Origin: Siphlonurus alternatus
Lineage: Eukaryota; Arthropoda; Insecta; Ephemeroptera; Siphlonuridae
DNA: 64,000 bases
NCBI GenBank assembly: GCA_949825025.1
Contig: OX463778.1
Location: 41,687,646 to 41,751,645, forward strand
Direction of reading: 5' to 3'
In this document: positions 43,471-55,630 of the stretch, piece by piece
Position numbering within the stretch: position 1 is the stretch's first letter
Layout of the letters: each line of letters opens with the position of its first letter
Translations under genes and position numbers: made by a program
Notes under the pieces: generated by a model
The model's database searches: none
Told to the model about the DNA's origin: nothing
Seen by the model: only the letters and a program-made list of their open reading frames with translations

Positions 43471-44310
43471 ATAATATATATTATGAGATTGATAAATATT
43501 TAAAAGCTATATAATATTATATATATGGCTCAATAAATTATATATACTATAATATAAAAATGGGGGCATACATGACCAAAATGTGTCAATTAATTGCCCC
43601 AAAGTACCAACCAATATATATATATATATATTATAGGCACATGAAATTTTAATGGACAAATATGGACAACTTACAGAACTTTAATAATTATTTAAAATTA
43701 ATAGTTCTCCGCGAATCAAAAAAATTTAAAATGGTACGTATAATTTGATACCCTCTCTTTTTGCAATAAATAAATTCATGTAAGTTGTCTATTATATACA
43801 ATTTATAATATAATACTCCTGTTTATGTAATATATACTATATTATATTAAATACAAATCAAAAGTTAAAGAATTTTTAAATTAATTGGATCGAGCAATAT
43901 ATATATATGCAGCAATTGAAAAATATGTAATATTTTATTTTATTTAAATGCGTATATAATACAAAAATACTCATGCATGATCGATGTGAATTATGATATA
44001 TAATTATTTATAAAATAGCGAAAAAGCTACCATGCAAATAAATTTAAGTTTCATTTGAATTAATACTTCTATATATATACATATATATGTGTGTATACAT
44101 ATATTATAATGCATATAATTTTATGCTGCATGCACCGAGATCTATATCAATATCTGAATTAAAGTTTTATATTAAAATTTAAAGAAAATATGTTCCTTCG
44201 ATCAAGTGCAATAATTACACGCAAATTAATTTAATTATTAATATTGTCATGCATCATGCAGAAACACGTACATTAATTTACGCACTTAAATCAAAAGAAT
44301 CGAATACTGC
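43471..44310. other. AT-rich intergenic with MITE fragments
   Basis: 43560-43616 matches the end of the element at 27512. 43663-43795 is a short MITE-B relative (ATGGACAACTTACAGAAC and TCATGTAAGTTGTCTAT). The rest shows no gene. Confidence 0.45.
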
Positions 44311-44347
44311 CATTGAGCTCTACACAAGGCATTGTGTAGAGCTCAAT
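44311..44347. repeat. 37-bp perfect hairpin flanked by a 9-bp direct repeat
   Basis: CATTGAGCTCTACACAA, a 4-base loop, then its exact complement (stem 17 bp). GAATACTGC stands on both sides (44302-44310 and 44348-44356). Confidence 0.75.
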
Positions 44348-44615
44348 GAATACTGCGTGCACTAATTATATAATTAAAATATCACAAAATCCACTACACG
44401 AATAAATAAATAGCAAGAGCACAATCATAATTCATATATCACTCGTCGGCATCAGTCAAACTATACTACCAATTAACGGAATTAACCAATGAAAGGTTAA
44501 TTCTAGCGACCAGAGTAATCTAAGGCCACCATATTTATGCTATCATGCAACCTATCTGAAAGTGCTCATAACACTGATCCTTTTTCTAGTGTTAAGCAGT
44601 GCAACTACGTCTACA

Positions 44616-44765
44616 GTATAACAAATCTTAGTTTACGTGTGGATTCGATTACGCGCGACGGCCATCTTGGAAGTCATAACATGGCTAAGATAGGGGGCGC
44701 CAGTCGGTCTAGACGTATAGTCTAGCCATGTCAGGCGTAAACTTAGACTTGTTTTACTGTAATAT
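44616..44765. mobile_element. Short inverted repeat upstream of the ZDHHC17-like gene
   Basis: Left ACAGTATAACAAATCTTAG with TTTACGTG; right GCGTAAACTTAGACTTG with TTTTACTGT. It lies 160-300 bp before the start codon and includes GGCCATCTTGG. It could contribute promoter sequence. Confidence 0.55.
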
Positions 44766-44806
44766 CCCGCTGCTTGCAGCAATCGATTATTTTGGGCGAT
44801 ATGATT

Positions 44807-44827
44807 TTCGACGCTACGCAATTTCGG
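44807..44827 (-). promoter_or_regulatory. 21-bp motif shared with 33124-33144
   Basis: TTTCGACGCTACGCAATTTC (plus G), the exact reverse complement of the motif at 33124, about 95 bp upstream of the ZDHHC17-like start. Flanking sequence shows weaker similarity (ATATCGCCCA versus TGGGCGATA). Confidence 0.4.
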
Positions 44828-44922
44828 GTCATCGCATGCCACCCGTCACAAAGTTTTCTATAAGAGAGATGTGAGATAAAATCTGCTTTAACTCTTCATT
44901 TTTTTGAAAAAGTGCTTTAAAA

Positions 44923-47900
44923 ATGTCTCATAATCATTCTTCAAGCTGTAATCCAGTCAGTTTTGTTGCTCAGGTATGTTTAAAGTTTTTATATTTTTTG
45001 CTGTATTTGCAAAAAGGTCATGGGAATGTCATGTTTTATGCATATGCATACTTACAGGATGCTTGCAAGCCTGGAGGTTCTTCTGCTCGTGCCGACAAGG
45101 AACAAGAACTGGCCACCAGCACTATATTCCAAGAACCAGCTTCAAATGATCAACATGACTACAGTGGATTTGATATTGTCAAAGCTACTCAGGTATGCAT
45201 ACACACTGTACCATGTATGCATATGATACAGTACACTGTATATGCCATGTATGCATAATAGAAGCTTCGGGAGGAGTGCCCAAATTTTTTTTTTTTTTTT
45301 ACAAGGATACACCCCTAAGAGCTTACAGCTCGCGGCGGGGTACTGGGTAGGGATAAGGTAGGGAACGGATAGTGGCCACGGCCTGCATGCTTACGCGTCC
45401 CAGCATTCGCTGAGGTGAGACTGAGGGAACCGTGGAAAACCTCAGTCAGGACGGACACCTCTACTTTTTCTCAATGGACCAAAGCGATGTCCAAAGCTTG
45501 GGGAACCACACACAAGTGCATCACTGCACTGGGTGGAAAGCGAGACGAATTTACCCCAGGGAGGGAGCAGCGTATTTTTTACTTGAAACGGTCACCCATC
45601 CAAGTACTAACCACGCTCGACGTAGCCTGACTTCGGTGATCGAACGAGAACCGGTCAATGCATTGCGCCACGCTAAATGCATTGCGCCATACCTAAATTA
45701 CATGTTAGGTATGCATATGTAATTATGCATACTTGCTCTTGTGGCATTTACAGAGAAATATGAAAATTGATTGTAATACTTATGAAAGTACATGCTGCAT
45801 AAAGGTGCTTTCACATATTCGAAAATCGCTACGGAGTTCCGTAGCTATGCCGCAGGCCTTTCACATATTCTCGTTCATCTGCGGCAGCTGCGGCGGAAAA
45901 TCACGTGAATGCCGTAGCAAAATCAAACTCATCTTGATTTTGCTACGGAGTTCCGTAGATCGATCGCGAGGTGCTACGGAGCAGCTACGGAGCGCCGCAG
46001 CAAAATCAACCCATTTGCTACGGAGTAGCTACGGAACGTTTCCGTAGCGATTTTCGAATATGTGAAAGCACCTTAATTCATAATATGCATACATATTAAC
46101 GTTACTGAAGATGGTATTTTTGCTTCTCTAAAAAACATATAGAAATTAGCTATTTTCTTATAATTTAAGTGTTTGTTTTGTATGTGTTCTAGTATGGTGC
46201 TCTGGAGAGGTGTCGGGAGCTAATAGAGTCGGGGTATGACGTCAACACTCCAGATGCAGAAACGGTTACTCTCCTGCACTGGGCAGCCATCAACAATCGA
46301 AAGGATATCATCAAATATTATATTAGTCTTGGGGCGGTGGTGGATGCAGTTGGCGGAGAGCTGCAGTCCACACCTCTCCACTGGGCAACAAGGTAAGTAG
46401 ATAGCTGCATGCTTACACTCAGCCTGTTTAACAATATCATTTTAAGATGACAGCAGCAGGAAATTAGCAAAATTCCAGTAATAAAGGACTATTTATTACA
46501 AATTAAATTAAAATTAAATACTGTACAGTAACTATTAATGATTATCAACATACTTCATTGCATAATTTATAAATTATTACTAGTAACAAATTTGCAAACA
46601 TTGATTAAATTAATAATGGCAATTTCCAGTAATAGACTCTCATAGCTTACAGCATAGGTACAGACTGTAATGGAGATTCTGTACTGTATCTAGGCAAGGC
46701 CACCTTGGTGCTGTAGTGCTGCTGATGCAGTATGGAGCTGACCCCTCACTGAGAGATGGGGAGGGCTGCTCTTGCGTGCACCTAGCGGCCCAGTTTGGAC
46801 ACACAGCTGTAGTGGCCTATCTTGTTGCTAAGGGTGTCAACGTCAACATGCAGGATCGCAATGGCATGACTCCTCTTATGTGGAGTGCTTACAAAGTTAC
46901 AAGGTAAGCTGCTAGCAAACCTGCAGTCTGCTTTTCCTAAAAGCAGATGTTCCAAATTTAACTTAAGGTGAAACAGAAAATAAAGCACCTCAATGAAAAG
47001 TTAATAATATTTAAATGTATATCGATGGAGCAACAGTAATTCTGGCTAATAGTGTTTACTGCGATTGCTCAAACTGACTTATAGCAAATAATGTGAAACT
47101 ACCAAAGTACTGCGACTATAGTGGGTTACACCATACGGTTGCAAAAATAACTGTAAAAATTGGGTGTAACAACTGTGTGCTATTTTGACAGCTTCTCATC
47201 ATTTACTATGGCAGTTTGAGCAATCACAATGAAAGCTTAAGGTAGAAATAACGTCAAACAGCTGTTCGACGTAATCCCCTTTGATTAACATGTAAACCTT
47301 AGCAAATTGTCAAAAATTCTGAAATTTTTTTGAAAGGCAGATATTAGTGCCTAAAAGCCATAGCAAAAGTTTCAAAAACATTAAACGAGCCGATTTTTTT
47401 AAATTAATTTTTTAGTTTTGCTCTCCATGGGAAAGCCCTATGCTGAAAATTAAAAAAATTAATTAAAAAAAATCGGCTCGTTAAATCGTTTTGCAATTTT
47501 TTCTATGGCTTTTAGGTACTAATATTTGCCTCTCAAAAAAAATTCAGAATTTTTGTCAATTTGCTAAGGTTTACATGTTAATCAAAGGGCATTACGTCTA
47601 TCAGCTGTTCGGCGTTATCTCTACCTTAATTAAGTCAGAATTGCTAATTGCTGCGTCACTATCAATATATTGTTATTGTTTTATTAATAATGTTACTAAT
47701 TTTTTACACATTTCTATGTAGTCATAAGTGTGATAATATACCAATTACTAGTACAATAATGTGGTGCTCTTGTTGCAGTCTGGATCCCACCCGCCTTCTA
47801 CTGACATTTGGTGCATCCTCCTCTGCCCAGGACAAGGTGCATGGCAACACAGCCTTGCATTGCGCTGTGCTTGCTAAAAACCACACAGCTGTAGCTTCTC

Positions 47901-50474
47901 TCGTGGAGCATGGTGCCAGCCTGGAGATCCCTAATGCCCAGGTACATCAAAAACATGATCCCAATCTTCTCAGACTTATATCTTCATACTTTGTTCTTAG
48001 GGTATGACTCCATACAGTATGCTCATGATACAGAAAGCTACCTGGCTTAACAAGAAAGTGCTGGAGAAAATACACGAACTGTCTGGGACTAGAAGAAGTC
48101 CATGCCATAAAATAATTAGAGATAAGGTATTTACAGTAATAACTTAATAAGTGATACTTCATTCTCTTTATTATTTTCTATTAATTGCTGTTTGACAGCT
48201 GCAGTATTGCTGTATTTTTTTTTTGTCCTGTAGTAATCTTTTATTTGATTTTTTATATTTCTGTCTGTATGTTTTTACATACAGTATACATACACTGTAT
48301 GTTTTTATTTTACAATAATATATTGAAACTGTTGTTTCTAGCGCCTTCGCTTCTGGTGCATGATGGGAGGTCCTTTTATTGCATTCTACATAATTGGGCT
48401 GGTGCTAGAAATGAACCACATGTACCTGGTGAAGCTGGGAGTGCTCGTAGGGTGCTACATTGTATTCCACTTTGTTGGACAATTGATTTTTGATGATCGA
48501 CTCTCCAATCTCCTACCTATGGCAATATATATGGCAACAAAGGTCAGTTTTATCTTTATCAACCTAAAAAGACACAATCAGAAATTCTTTTTGTAATTTC
48601 ATTTAATCTCTACAAATATTGCTCCACAATGTCCACAGTTTTGGATGTATGTGACATGGTTCATCTGGATCGCACCGCACGTACCACTACTGCTAAGTCT
48701 GTGCTTTGTACTGAGCTCACTAGTACTGTGGTTCTCATTCCTGCGCTCGTGGCGAGGAGACCCTGGAGTCATCACCAGCTCTACTGACCAGAAATTCAGG
48801 GTATGCTCTTTACTCAATTGAACCCCTCAATTATAGTAGCACTCAAGTTGTTCTATTTTTCACAGACTATAATTGAACTTGCAGAAAGAGATGGATTTGA
48901 ACCTCAATGGTTCTGTAGTTCATGCTTAGTAAGAAGGCCAATAAGATCAAAGCATTGTTCTGTATGCAATCGATGTGTTGCTAAATTCGATCATCATTGT
49001 CCATGGGTTGGAAATTGTATTGGTATGTATGACAAAATATATCAATTAATTAGAGCAACGTTGTTCGTATTGTTCCTTCACAAATATTTTTGTTTTCGAT
49101 AAACTAGAAATAATAACATTAATAATAATTTATTGTTTGCAGGGGCATTGAACCACAAGTACTTCATGCTGTACCTGTTCATGCTGCTGGCAATGTGCCT
49201 CTTCCTTCTGTATGGGTGCTGTCTCTTTTGGGCTGCAGTTTGTCCTGACACTATGACTCAGCCAGGACTCTTTGCCAGTAAGTTTTTCTTCAAAGCAGCT
49301 TATTTTCAGAAGCTTGGTCTTTTGTTTTTCAGATCTGTCATATTATACTCAAAATAAAAGATATTTTAGGACCAAGGCTTATAAAGCTTAATCAAATAAA
49401 TTTAATATTGTTGTTATAACATATTGCAGTTAGCCATTAACAGTGAAACAGAGCAATTGGTGCAACTCGTACCCACTGTCCCACTAACTTTGACCGACTG
49501 TACAATTTACATTATTTACTTGTGTGTATATATTTTATTTTTTATAATTTTTATAGCACTTTGTTGCTTATTGTCTTATTGGTAACAATAAGTAAACTTT
49601 TATCATACCGGTATATGATAAAAGTCTATTAATACATATATCATATTATCATATGTATATGATAAGTCTACAGCATTTGAAAAGAGTTGCAACATTAGTA
49701 GAAATTTTGTAAATTCTTTAGTAGCCCCTACCCAAGCAAGAGATTCATTAAAATAGATGACAAAAGTACTGCGCAATGTAAGAGTGTGTGATTAGTGCTA
49801 CATCTCTTGCATGATCCATTGTCTGATTTGAGCCCTTCTTGCAGCCATGCTGGCCGTTAGCAGCTGTGACTCGTGGGTGGCATGGATTGCCCTCAACGCT
49901 CTCTTCCATTCCATCTGGGTGGCTATCCTCTCTGCCTGCCAGATATATCAGGTAGGTCCGATGAAACTTTGAGTGTCTTCTGAGACTACTTTTAGCTGTT
50001 CATATTGCAACCACAACTCCTTACAATACACTTCACTGCTCATATGGGTATGGATAATATTAGCACACTTGTAGCTAAATTTTATCAAATTTTGTGTTTC
50101 CTGTGATTATTATTCAAATAATACATGGATTCTGCAAATTAATACACTATCGTAATTTTCAAACACACAAACATATTGACTTGGAAAATATGTTGCAGAT
50201 TGTGTTTCTTGCAATGACTACAAATGAGCGAATTAACTCTGGTCGTTACAAGCACTTCACAGCTGCTGCGGCAGCAGCTGCCAGGAGTGGAAAATCAAAA
50301 CCGCGTAGTCCTTTCCACCGAGGGATTTGGCAGAATATAGTTGACTTTGTGGGAGTGCGTTGTTGTGGACTCTGCCATCCTGAGCCTGCTGACTGGATGG
50401 AACGGTTTGACTTCAAGGAAGAGCCCGAATCTTTTCCTCTGCTCGAGCCCAAGGAGAACTTTCAGTATGTTTAA
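44923..50474 (+). CDS. ZDHHC17: Ankyrin-repeat DHHC palmitoyltransferase (ZDHHC17/HIP14 type)
   Basis: Golgi S-acyltransferase that moves a fatty acyl group from its catalytic Cys to substrate cysteines; the ankyrin domain recruits substrates. Twelve exons: 44923-44973, 45058-45192, 46193-46392, 46694-46903, 47779-47941, 48001-48126, 48342-48542, 48639-48800, 48866-49022, 49143-49277, 49845-49951, 50199-50474. They splice in frame to 640 aa (human about 632). Ankyrin repeats cover about 63-260. LHWAAINN and [11 protein letters not shown] keep the Asn96 and Trp126 that correspond to the substrate-binding Asn100 and Trp130 of HIP14. About six membrane segments follow. The cysteine-rich domain contains [20 protein letters not shown], with DHHC at 458-461, and a TTxE motif (MTTNERIN) lies after the last membrane segment. 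It could equally be ancestral to ZDHHC17 and ZDHHC13; DHHC (not DQHC) favours 17. Confidence 0.95.
45283..45690 (-). mobile_element. 5S-SINE with poly(A) tail, in intron 2 of ZDHHC17
   Basis: On the minus strand: head TAGCGTGGCGCAATGCATTG, 5S-like TCACCGAAGTCAGGC and GTTAGTACTTGGATGGGTGA, a body with TTTGGTCCATTGAGAAAAAG, then ACCCCGCCGCGAGCTGTAAG and an A-run of about 17 (plus-strand T-run 45284-45300). This is a longer body subtype than the copies at 7684 and 43078. The head is partly duplicated (second GCATTGCGCCA at 45679). Confidence 0.85.
45803..46073. mobile_element. PIF/Harbinger-like MITE in ZDHHC17 intron 2
   Basis: Perfect 33-bp terminal inverted repeats starting AGGTGCTTTCACATATTCG and ending in CGCTACGGA. 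They are flanked by TAA at 45800-45802 and 46074-46076. The interior repeats CTACGGAGTTCCGTAG and other CTACGGA words. A 3-bp TAA duplication fits PIF/Harbinger elements (class knowledge). Confidence 0.85.
47237..47629. mobile_element. TTAA-bordered foldback, family C, in ZDHHC17 intron 4
   Basis: Starts TTAAGGTAGAAATAACGTC and ends GGCGTTATCTCTACCTTAA. The arms carry CAGCTGTTCG, TTTGATTAACATGTAAACC and ATCGGCTCG. TTAA at both borders. Confidence 0.85.
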
Positions 50475-50952
50475 CCCAAACCCTGGCCCGGAGCATACTC
50501 AGGATGTGGCAATAGCTGCAGGAAAGGAGCTGGAAATGACGCAGCAGGCAGACATTCAGCTGAGGCAGCAGCAAGACCAACAAGAGACACCTCCTATCTC
50601 AGTGTAGCAACCCCTCCGGGTGTGTTAAACATGGATCTCGCACAACACCAAATACTATTTCGTATTTTGAACTGGTAGAAAAATGTAGAATAACAAACCG
50701 TTAATTTTACAGTGTATATTTCAAGTATTGCAATAAGTTTTTAAATACAATAGGTTGTTAAATACATTTTCTGAGTGTCTTGAAAATTATGTAGATTCAA
50801 GAGGCTGTATGAAATGTAAATGCTGCACATTAATAATTGGCTATGTGTTGCTTAATTGCAAAGTTATTCCTAATCCAAAGAAGTTGTGGTGTAGTGTTTC
50901 ATTTATATCCTTTAGATTGGCCAGTACTAATTTTTGTCCAGTCACTACCTCA
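50475..50952 (+). other. 3' UTR of the ZDHHC17-like gene, with an open overlapping frame
   Basis: After the stop, the +1 frame stays open to 50607 and reads [20 protein letters not shown] and then Gln-rich residues ending TPPISV. It could reflect a sequencing or assembly indel, an alternative splice form, or chance. The distal UTR may extend to an AATAAA at 51473-51478. Confidence 0.4.
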
Positions 50953-51079
50953 ATAGCTCTGTTCGTAAATACACAATCAGAAAGAATCAATTTTCATTGA
51001 TGAATCTTCTGTACATGAAACACAAGGTTCATCAATAAAAATTAATTCTTTCTGATTATGTATTTACGAACAGACCTAA
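50953..51079. mobile_element. MITE with TAGGTCTGTTCG ends, in the 3' region of ZDHHC17
   Basis: Right end TATTTACGAACAGACCTA; left TCTGTTCGTAAATACACA. The arms include CAGAAAGAATCAATTTT and its complement. A deletion derivative is at 61603-61660, and a likely relative at 54067-54199. Confidence 0.75.
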
Positions 51080-51542
51080 TGTCTCGTTTTTTCCTCTACT
51101 GCTGTACTCCCTTCATTTTAATTAGCTTGATAGATCAATTTGTATTTGAATGCCATATAATGTAGTCTTAATTGAAATGCATTTATTTCATTTGCTGAAA
51201 TTGTTGTCATCATTTAAAAATGTTTTCTTCATCTTAGAATTTGAATTTCTTACTTATCCAAGTTTTACGTGTTTTTATTTTTTTTTTTTTTTTTACAGTT
51301 TTGTGTGATGTATAAAAAGTGTGGAATTTGTTAATTGTTAATAAGCATCACTATTAGCTGCATGTGATATTTCATTCATTACATTAACTATTTTAGTGTT
51401 TTCATTCTATAAGGTCAGCAAGCATAATCATGCATGGTTGCATTTTTTTAAATTTCATTTTTAGCCTTTTTCAATAAAATTAATAAAATTGTTTATCATT
51501 CAGGCAGCTGCACTTAATTTCTATGGTATAAAAACTATGTTT

Positions 51543-51956
51543 ATCGTCCCTCGCCCGCAATAATGAGCTATCTGCTCCACGATCTCATTGCAATAATGAG
51601 CTGTCTGCTCTGTCAGATTAGCGCAATTTTGAGCCTTATTTTATACCGATTTATAGCTCCATATTGCGTTCATCTGAAATAGCAGACAGCTCATTATTAT
51701 AATAATAATAATATTTGTTTATTGGGTTAAGTAATACAAAAGAATGAGGGAAAGACATGAAACAAAAAAAAAAAAAAGAGATGACTTAAGAGCAAAAATA
51801 AATAAATATATAATAAAAAAAAATATGAATACATAACCCAAACGGTGGTATGAAAAAGGTATAAAACCCATGCATAATTGATATATGATCAACCACCAAT
51901 AATTATTGCAACGAGGTCGTGGAGCAAATAGCTCATTATTGCGGACGAGGGACGAT
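51543..51956. mobile_element. Inverted-repeat element carrying an inserted LINE 3' end
   Basis: Ends ATCGTCCCTCGCCCGCAATA and TATTGCGGACGAGGGACGAT. The next parts of the arms (TGAGCTATCTGCTCCACGA) are also mirrored. The middle (about 51700-51895) is an AATAAT-led block with TTTGTTTATTGGGTTAAGT and CATAACCCAAACGGTGGTAT, similar to 40500-40600, and looks like a minus-strand LINE insertion. Confidence 0.75.
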
Positions 51957-52027
51957 ATTATTGTAAAAGTGTGTTACTACAATTAGTTGAACTAATTGCT
52001 TCCTTAACCAAATATTACATGGCATGG

Positions 52028-52687
52028 TTAAAGTAGAGTGAGCGATTTCATTTTTTTCAATATTTTATTTTCTAAAAATAGTTTAACTCGCCCTCTATTG
52101 AGAAATGAAAACCAAAAAATTCCAACTCAAATAGCTTAACCACAAAAAATTCACAAAGTTGGTGTTTCGGAGGGCTTTAACATGCATCCTTATGGAACAC
52201 AAAAAACAGCTTTTTACTCCAACTTCGTCTGAACTATGGTACCAATTAAAAAATACATACGTAATCTGTGATGAATTCTTTAATGAATTTTAAAATAATA
52301 AAAAAAAAAAATTACGGAGCCGTTTTCCGGAAAAAAATCTTGAAAATCCTTATGGGAATTAACCCGCAAATATTTCAATATTTTTTTTTCGGTAAAACGG
52401 CTCCGTAAAAAAATTTTTTATTTGAAAATCCATTAAAGTATTCATCATAGATTACGTACGTATTTTTTAATTGGTACCATAGTTAAGACAAAGTTTGAGT
52501 AAAAAGCTGTTTTCTGTTCCATAAGGATGCCTGTTCAAAGGCCTCCGAAACACCAACTTTGGAAATTTTTTGTAGTGAAGCTATTTGAGATGGAATTTTT
52601 TGGTTTTCATTTCTCAATAGAAGGCAGGTTAAACTATTTTTAGAAAATACAATATTCCAAAAAATGAAATCGCTCACTCTACTTTAA
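52028..52687. mobile_element. TTAA-bordered foldback, family D, copy 2
   Basis: Starts TTAAAGTAGAGTGAGCGA and ends CGCTCACTCTACTTTAA. The arms contain GGTGTTTCGGAGG and ACGGAGCCGTTTTCC. It aligns along its length with 31636-32313. Confidence 0.88.
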
Positions 52688-53444
52688 TTTTAAATTAATA
52701 ATCCGAATGCGTTCAACAGAATTTAAGTAGCTTCATAGCCTCCTACTTTCTTCCACCCCCCCCCTCTAATTATCATATCACTGAATAGTTGCTTCATTTT
52801 TGTAGAGAGGAATAAAAATTAAAGGTTTCATAATAATATGGATCACATTGATATATTGTATGATTTTTATGCAGGCCATCAGAATCATGTAAGAATCCAT
52901 TTGGATTTTATTATTAAATGTTAATTATTGTTGTAAGTTTGACCCAAGGTCACATAATTATGCCCAATTATGTCAAAGCTGTATATAATTGCATATGCTG
53001 TAGTTTTAAGATTGTTGTTTTGAATGTTCTCAGTCAAACAAAAATAATAAACTTAAGCCAAGCTTATAAAAAGTTTGAAAATGTATATTTAATATTTAAG
53101 CGTTTGGATTGGAATTACATATATTTAAAACTTTAGAACCAGGCATGGATTTAAGAGGATCACCCCTCCCCCTAACCCCCTAATTTTTTGTTCTGGATCC
53201 ATGCCTGCACGGTACAGTCGTCACCTCAGAAAATTTTCCTTTGCCGCCTTGTCAATCACCATGCCGTGTAAGAACATGGGACATGGTGATTAACAAAGCT
53301 GCAAGTGGGAAATTTTTCAAGGAAACAAGTGTTCAAAAATGAAAACAAAAATTGTTGCAAATCCTAGCTCATTTTGTCCTGGTGAATATAGTGTACATAG
53401 TACAAAAGCTGTTTAGGTATTTACTGTTGAATACCATAACTTAT
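52688..53444. other. Intergenic, no gene seen
   Basis: AT-rich. The 72-codon frame at 52918-53136 is Ile/Val/Lys-rich without family similarity and is not called. Confidence 0.4.
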
Positions 53445-53448
53445 TTAA

Positions 53449-53846
53449 AGGTGTACCAAATTGAATACTTTTTTTTTACATATTCGGGTACCTAAGAATT
53501 ATTTTGGTATCCCTGTGGCTCAATATTTTCATACAATGACATTTAGTTTGAAAAGCGAATCCAAAAGCCATTGGTGGATTCAAGCTGGCGCACGGCCACA
53601 GCAACCGATGATACAACAAAAAGGGGGTGGGAGGAGGTTCCCCCAATTCACGGGAGATTCTCGTCGTATCAGCAGCTGCTGTGGCCGTGCGCCGGTTTGA
53701 ATCAACGAATGGTTTTGAGATTCACTTTTCAAACTAAATAATTGTAAATTAATTAGATATCATATGAAAATATTGAGCCACAGGGATAACCAATATAATT
53801 CATAGATACCTGATTTTGCAAAAAAAGTATTCACTTTGGTACACCT
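53449..53846. mobile_element. MITE with AGGTGTACC ends
   Basis: Ends AGGTGTACCAAA and TTTGGTACACCT, with TTAA at 53445-53448 and 53847-53850. Inner arms mirror GGCGCACGGCCACAGC and GCTGTGGCCGTGCGCC, and CCTGTGGCTCAATATTTTCAT with its complement. The central 60 bp is G-rich. Confidence 0.83.
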
Positions 53847-54066
53847 TTAATGAAAATGAGTGTAATATTTCAATAGGATGCAAGCTAATTTAAAAAAATT
53901 AAAAGTGTGTTCCTTGCCATTATCATCTAGCTCCTTGTGAGGATATATAGACAACTTGTTTATGTAACACTTAAAAAATCGCTTGAGATATATGTGTGGC
54001 AGAGACAATAATGGCCTCGGCTTGACAATGACTTAACTCCCCACATATATATATTATTTGTAAGAA

Positions 54067-54199
54067 TTAGTTTGTTCGTTACTACTAGTATGTAGTAAAT
54101 GCCCATATACACTTTCTGCTCTTAAGTTTCTTATGAGACTAAGGTTGTTGATAGAGTGCAGAAAGTGGGCAATGGTCAGAGTTAACAAACAGACCTAAT
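54067..54199. mobile_element. Short inverted repeat related to the 50953 MITE
   Basis: Left TTAGTTTGTTCGTTAC; right GTTAACAAACAGACCTAAT. Inner CACTTTCTGCTCTT pairs loosely with GAGTGCAGAAAGTG. Confidence 0.55.
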
Positions 54200-55630
54200 A
54201 ATAATAAATTGTATTTTTTTTTTTTTTTTTATGCTGAACAAGTAAAAACAAGATTCATCTCGATGAAATGAGATTGTAAGGATGACTGACACCTTTAAAT
54301 TGTAAGAGTGCGTCCTCCAAATTTATATTGTTTGAAGATCATTGATGTATAATATATATTATATTTAATGAAATCAGTTAATCTGTGTCAAATTTGTGGA
54401 CTGTTTTGCTGTATAGCTAGTAATAATAATAATTTGCTGGTTATTTTAAGACAGTGTACAGCATTAGTCACAAGCATATTCATACATACGTTATACATAA
54501 CATGACGCCATATCCCTTTACGGGGTAAGCCAGCAGCATCAATAATAATAAAAATAGATGCCTCACATTTCCATGAAGTATTCATAATTAAATAATATTT
54601 TCAATAATATATAGTACTGTAAAAATTAAAAAATATATAATGTTATTTAAAAAACTAAGAAAGAGAAGGAAAAAATTGATAATAATATATACTTCAGTAA
54701 ATATAACCCTCAAGCAATTTGAAAAAGACATGTGGTTGACTATTCTAGTTAATACTTCCTATATTTAAAGTAATGCATTAATCTAAAAATTACTTCCTTT
54801 CATTATTTGTTATATGCATTATTCTATTTTATTTTTTGGCATCCTTACCTTATAAATATTATTTTATATAATATATATTTCTTTTGTTTTGCTTTTACTA
54901 TACTAAAATTTATCTTACCAAAATATAAATAAATAAAAATTTATGTTACCATATCTTGAAGTGCCGTGTGCTATAATAAATTAATTAATAATTAATATGT
55001 ACACATCGAGTACATAGATTATTGATATGCTACAATAATATATTTGGTGCTTTCTAGTTAATTAATAGTGTGTTGTTTACAAAACTATTTCATGAGCATA
55101 CTTTTGTAAAAATACCAATTTAAAACACTCGATCACAGGGGTATTCTTAAAATACCTTAAAGACACACTCTTTGCTAAGATTTTTTATTTTTTTTGAATT
55201 TTTCCTTTTCAAATGCAGCTTAATTTACACTATGGTGCCGCAGCTGTTTGTAAAATATGCATTGCACATCACTTGGGTTTGGTCTATACTGGTACTGATC
55301 CTTCTCATTCTCTTATCTTCATCATCATGAATAAGGTGGTGTGTTTTCTTTGTTATGCTGAGAAATGCATTCTGACCTGGCAAAAGGGGGCACGGTGCAA
55401 ACAACCCCATGCATAGTTGCTTTTTTCCCCCTTCATTATTTTTTCACAGCAATTTTTACCATATTATACTTAATTGTGTGTGGTAAAATATATTAAGTGA
55501 TATTATAGATGTATCAAAACAAAAATTTTGCCTTATTTAAATCATCAACATTGATTTAATACATAATAATTATGCTTAATTATAATTTGAAATGTAATTA
55601 AACTAAAAACCAAGAGCATTTGTTACACAT
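54200..55630. other. Intergenic with a LINE 3'-end fragment
   Basis: 54481-54556 reads ATATCCCTTTACGGGGTAAG and CCAGCAGCATCAATAATAAT, the same minus-strand LINE 3' end as at 6225-6260. The remaining sequence is AT-rich without a supported gene. Confidence 0.5.

Noticed and set aside
48599..48817. Minus-strand ORFs over ZDHHC17, VPS50 and syntaxin exons
   Set aside because: Shadow frames opposite real exons.
53461..53700. 79-codon ORF
   Set aside because: Lies wholly inside a palindromic MITE (53449-53846).
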